DNA of 64,000 bases from Armatimonadota bacterium (GTDB taxonomy: Bacteria > Armatimonadota > DTGP01 > JAKQQT01): assembly GCA_036504095.1 (NCBI GenBank), contig DASXVS010000071.1:124001-188000 (forward strand), given 5' to 3'. A model generated the notes under the pieces. That model worked only from the letters and a program-made list of their open reading frames with translations. It was not told where the DNA came from and searched no databases. A program made the translations under genes and the position numbers. The first letter of the stretch is position 1, and each line of letters starts with the position of its first letter. Shown in pieces: positions 61,999-64,000 of this stretch.

Positions 61999-63000
61999 CT
62001 ATCTTCCAACGTCGGCCAGGCTGCATGTTGCCATCGTCTCCAAGCCCAGTCCATCAGGGCCGTGTGCCAGCAGGCGGTGGTAGCCGGCTGTGGCGATCAT
62101 CGCCGCGTTGTCCGTGCACATGATCGGTGGTGGCCAGACAATTCGGATGCCGTGTTCCTCACCCGCCTCCAGCAGCCCCGCGCGAAGGGGGCCGTTCGCG
62201 GCGACGCCGCCCCCGATTGCGACGGTACGCAGCCCTGTTCGGTCTGCGGCGCGAATGGTCTTCGTCACCAGAACGTCCACCACGGCGGCCTGAAACGAGG
62301 CGGCAACATCCGCCAGATTAGCGTTCGGCTCCTGCTGAAGCAGGCGCAATACCGCAGTCTTCAGCCCGGAGAACGAGGTGTCAAGTGAGCCGTCGAGGTC
62401 TGCGCGCGGAAGGCGGTACGCCTTCGAGTCTCCATCGGCGGCCAGTTTCTGGACGTTCGGCCCGCCGGGATAAGGCAGTTTCAACAAACGCGCCACTTTG
62501 TCGAACGCTTCGCCGGCGGCGTCATCGCGTGTCCGCCCGAGCATTTCGTACCGACCATACTCGTGCGCGAGGACGAAATCCGTGTGCCCGCCCGATACAA
62601 CGAGGCATAGAAGCGGCATCTCCAGGTCAGGGTGCGCCAGGAAGTTGGCGTAGATGTGGCCTTCAAGGTGGTGAACGCCGGCAAGCGGGATGTGGCGGCA
62701 GAGAGCGATGCTCTTCGCGGCGGCGACACCGACCAGCAAAGCCCCCACCAGGCCCGGGCGATGGGTCACTGCAACCGCATCGATATCGCTCCAACCGACT
62801 CCGGCGATGGCCAGGGCCTGCTCCAGCGCGGGGTTGATGACCTCCACATGGCGGCGGCTGGCGATTTCCGGAACCACGCCGCCGTAAAGCGCGTGCAGAT
62901 CGGCCTGCGACGAGATGACGTTGCTCAGCGCCTCGCGCCCATCGCGAACCACGGCGGCCGAAGTCTCGTCACAGCTTGTTTCAATCCCCAGAATCAGCAT
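61999..63000 (-). CDS. tsaD: tRNA t6A threonylcarbamoyltransferase TsaD
   Basis: 333 aa. TsaD transfers threonylcarbamoyl from TC-AMP to A37 of ANN-decoding tRNAs. The N-terminal ILGIETSCDETSAAVV and the metal-binding HHLEGHIYANF (His111, His115) are diagnostic; LVVSGGHTDFV (about 133) and the late CTDNAAMIA segment (about 306) complete the ASKHA fold. It lies 64 nt downstream of rimI in the tsaC-rimI-tsaD unit. TsaB and TsaE, its bacterial partners, are not in the window. Confidence 0.95.
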   Translation of the reverse strand: MLILGIETSCDETSAAVVRDGREALSNVISSQADLHALYGGVVPEIASRRHVEVINPALEQALAIAGVGWSDIDAVAVTHRPGLVGALLVGVAAAKSIALCRHIPLAGVHHLEGHIYANFLAHPDLEMPLLCLVVSGGHTDFVLAHEYGRYEMLGRTRDDAAGEAFDKVARLLKLPYPGGPNVQKLAADGDSKAYRLPRADLDGSLDTSFSGLKTAVLRLLQQEPNANLADVAASFQAAVVDVLVTKTIRAADRTGLRTVAIGGGVAANGPLRAGLLEAGEEHGIRIVWPPPIMCTDNAAMIATAGYHRLLAHGPDGLGLETMATCSLADVGR

Positions 63001-63064
63001 CCGGTACCCATCTCCCCCATCTCCCGGCTTTCAAGCTCACCGGTTTCCCGCTTTTCGCGCCCGC

Positions 63065-63634
63065 TCATTTTCCCTCGACCGTGAACTCCTGTTCCAAAAG
63101 CCAGGAGATGCCGGGTTCGTAAAGGTCATTGGACCACATGATCAGCGCATCTTCATCGGTGTCCTGGTAGTATTTGCGCCGGATCGCCACCGTCTCAAAC
63201 CCGTACTTGGCGTACAATCGCAGCGCGACATTGTTGCTCATCCGGACTTCAAGGGTCGCCCTCCGGGCGCCGCGATCCCGGGCTTCCCGTAGAAGCGCGA
63301 TCAGCAGCCGTTCCCCAAAGCGCTTGCCTTGGTGAGCGGGGTCAACCGCGATGGTCGTGATGTGCGCTTCGTCCATGATGATCCACTCGCCTGCGTATCC
63401 GACGACGCACCCCTCGGCGACTCCGACCGCATAATAGGCGCACTGGTTCCCCAGTTCGTTCATCAGCGCCTCGCGGCTCCAATTGGTGGTGAAGCAGACC
63501 TCCTCGATCTTCATCACAAGATCGATGTCTGCCTCGCGCAGCGGGCGAAGTGCCATCGGAGGGGCGTCCCCGGCGGACGGGCGCTCATCCTCGCTGCTGA
63601 CGGGCGGGGGTTTCGCAAAAATGGACATGGTCAT
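63065..63634 (-). CDS. rimI: Ribosomal-protein alanine N-acetyltransferase RimI
   Basis: 189 aa from ATG 63634, which overlaps the tsaC stop (ATGA). GNAT fold: AHITTIAVDPAHQGKRFGERLL (interrupted in print) contains the acetyl-CoA pyrophosphate-binding Q/R-x-x-G-x-G/A-type loop as HQGKRFGERLL. NNVALRLYAKYGFETVAIRRKYY is the RimI-specific C-terminal segment (about 142-164), and EDALIMW follows. RimI acetylates the N-terminus of ribosomal protein S18 and related targets. An N-terminal ~28-residue extension is extra. Confidence 0.88.
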   Translation of the reverse strand: MTMSIFAKPPPVSSEDERPSAGDAPPMALRPLREADIDLVMKIEEVCFTTNWSREALMNELGNQCAYYAVGVAEGCVVGYAGEWIIMDEAHITTIAVDPAHQGKRFGERLLIALLREARDRGARRATLEVRMSNNVALRLYAKYGFETVAIRRKYYQDTDEDALIMWSNDLYEPGISWLLEQEFTVEGK

Positions 63635-64000
63635 CAGATGGTCGCAGCTCGAAGGTCGTCGGCGCTGATCGCGCCTGCACGAAGGACAGTCGGTGGTATT
63701 GTTGTCAGGTCCAGGACGGTTGATGGTTCGCCCAACGCACATGGCCCCGCATCCAGATAGAGGTCTACGCGGTCCCCCAGGGCTTCAAAGGCCTCCTGGG
63801 CGGTCGTCGCCGGCGCCGCTCCCGAACGGTTGGCGCTTGTGAGAACCAGGGCCACGCCGGCTTCGGCCAGCACGCCCTGGGCTACGCGATCGTTGGGCGC
63901 TCTAAGCCCGACTTTGCCGGTGCCTGCGTGAACGAACTCCCCCACCCCGCTGGCCGCGACCAAGACAAGCGTCAGTGGGCCGGGCCAGAATCGCCGCGCC
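63634..64000 (-). CDS. tsaC: Threonylcarbamoyl-AMP synthase TsaC/Sua5 (partial, enters from the right edge)
   Basis: The C-terminal ~121 residues of a YrdC/Sua5-domain protein; the start is beyond 64000. RFWPGPLTLVL at the edge and VLTSANRSGAAPATTAQEAF then STVLDLT..PTVLRAGAIS are diagnostic of TC-AMP synthase, which makes the donor used by TsaD. The stop overlaps rimI by 4 nt. The length of the missing part decides between short TsaC and long Sua5 types. Confidence 0.9.
   Translation of the reverse strand, partial: ARRFWPGPLTLVLVAASGVGEFVHAGTGKVGLRAPNDRVAQGVLAEAGVALVLTSANRSGAAPATTAQEAFEALGDRVDLYLDAGPCALGEPSTVLDLTTIPPTVLRAGAISADDLRAATI

Noticed and set aside
1-64000. tRNA genes, CRISPR arrays, insertion sequences, attachment sites
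   Set aside because: No T-loop/acceptor patterns, no regularly spaced repeats, no transposase or integrase and no flanking direct repeats were seen by reading; a tRNAscan/ISfinder run would be needed to exclude them formally.

Overview
The window is a GC-rich bacterial chromosome segment (low 60s per cent GC by eye) with about 58 protein genes and no rRNA, tRNA, CRISPR array or insertion sequence that I could recognise. The host is a diderm with lipid A: a single minus-strand block carries tamB, bamA, ompH/skp and most of the Raetz pathway. That gene order is known from diderm Terrabacteria. Together with dockerin-like Ca-binding repeats on non-cellulosomal secreted proteins, the KGG-repeat protein, GH130/GH26 enzymes and NrfHA, it makes Armatimonadota the most likely phylum. 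This is inference; Planctomycetes/Verrucomicrobia-type relatives are not excluded.

Region 1 (1-22457, all minus strand) is an outer-membrane biogenesis cluster. In transcription order it runs tamB, bamA, ompH, an unfamiliar lipoprotein, lpxD, lpxC, fabZ, lpxA, lpxB, an isoprenylcysteine-methyltransferase-like protein, an MsbA-type flippase, a DUF374 acyltransferase, kdtA, lpxK, an LpxL-type acyltransferase, a GT9 heptosyltransferase, a GT4 glycosyltransferase and the start of a secreted glycosidase-like protein. Many junctions are ATGA/GTGA or 30-40 nt overlaps. No LpxH/LpxI/LpxG and no Kdo synthesis genes are present in this window.

Region 2 (22458-37131) holds a polysaccharide-export (SLBB) gene with a clear sigma-70 promoter, a WhiG/FliA-type sigma factor, a parvulin-like lipoprotein, a KGG stress protein, an orphan DUF433 antitoxin, rseP and dxr. 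Next come a yybP-ykoY (Mn2+) riboswitch in front of a CaCA-family cation exchanger, the tdh-kbl threonine catabolic pair, an unknown secreted protein, rsmI and a parvulin-TPR protein.

Region 3 (37283-52322) holds copA-copZ, a methyltransferase, a PHP-PKD-dockerin secreted protein, a TldE/PmbA-like protein, an ECF sigma/anti-sigma pair and a porin / c-type cytochrome / double cupredoxin-dockerin set that looks like an electron-transfer module. It continues with a Tat-signal plus amidase pair that is probably one gene split at a G6 run, a GH26 protein and a cyclase-family hydrolase.

Region 4 (52432-64000) holds a GH130 mannoside phosphorylase, an epimerase, a ribbon-helix-helix/MazF toxin-antitoxin operon with a palindromic operator, recQ, a methyltransferase, nrfHA (ammonifying nitrite reductase), a CehA-like PHP protein, a small two-TM protein and, on the minus strand, the t6A genes tsaC-rimI-tsaD. 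Many annotated starts were moved inward from the longest open frame using Shine-Dalgarno sequences, stop-start overlaps or signal peptides.
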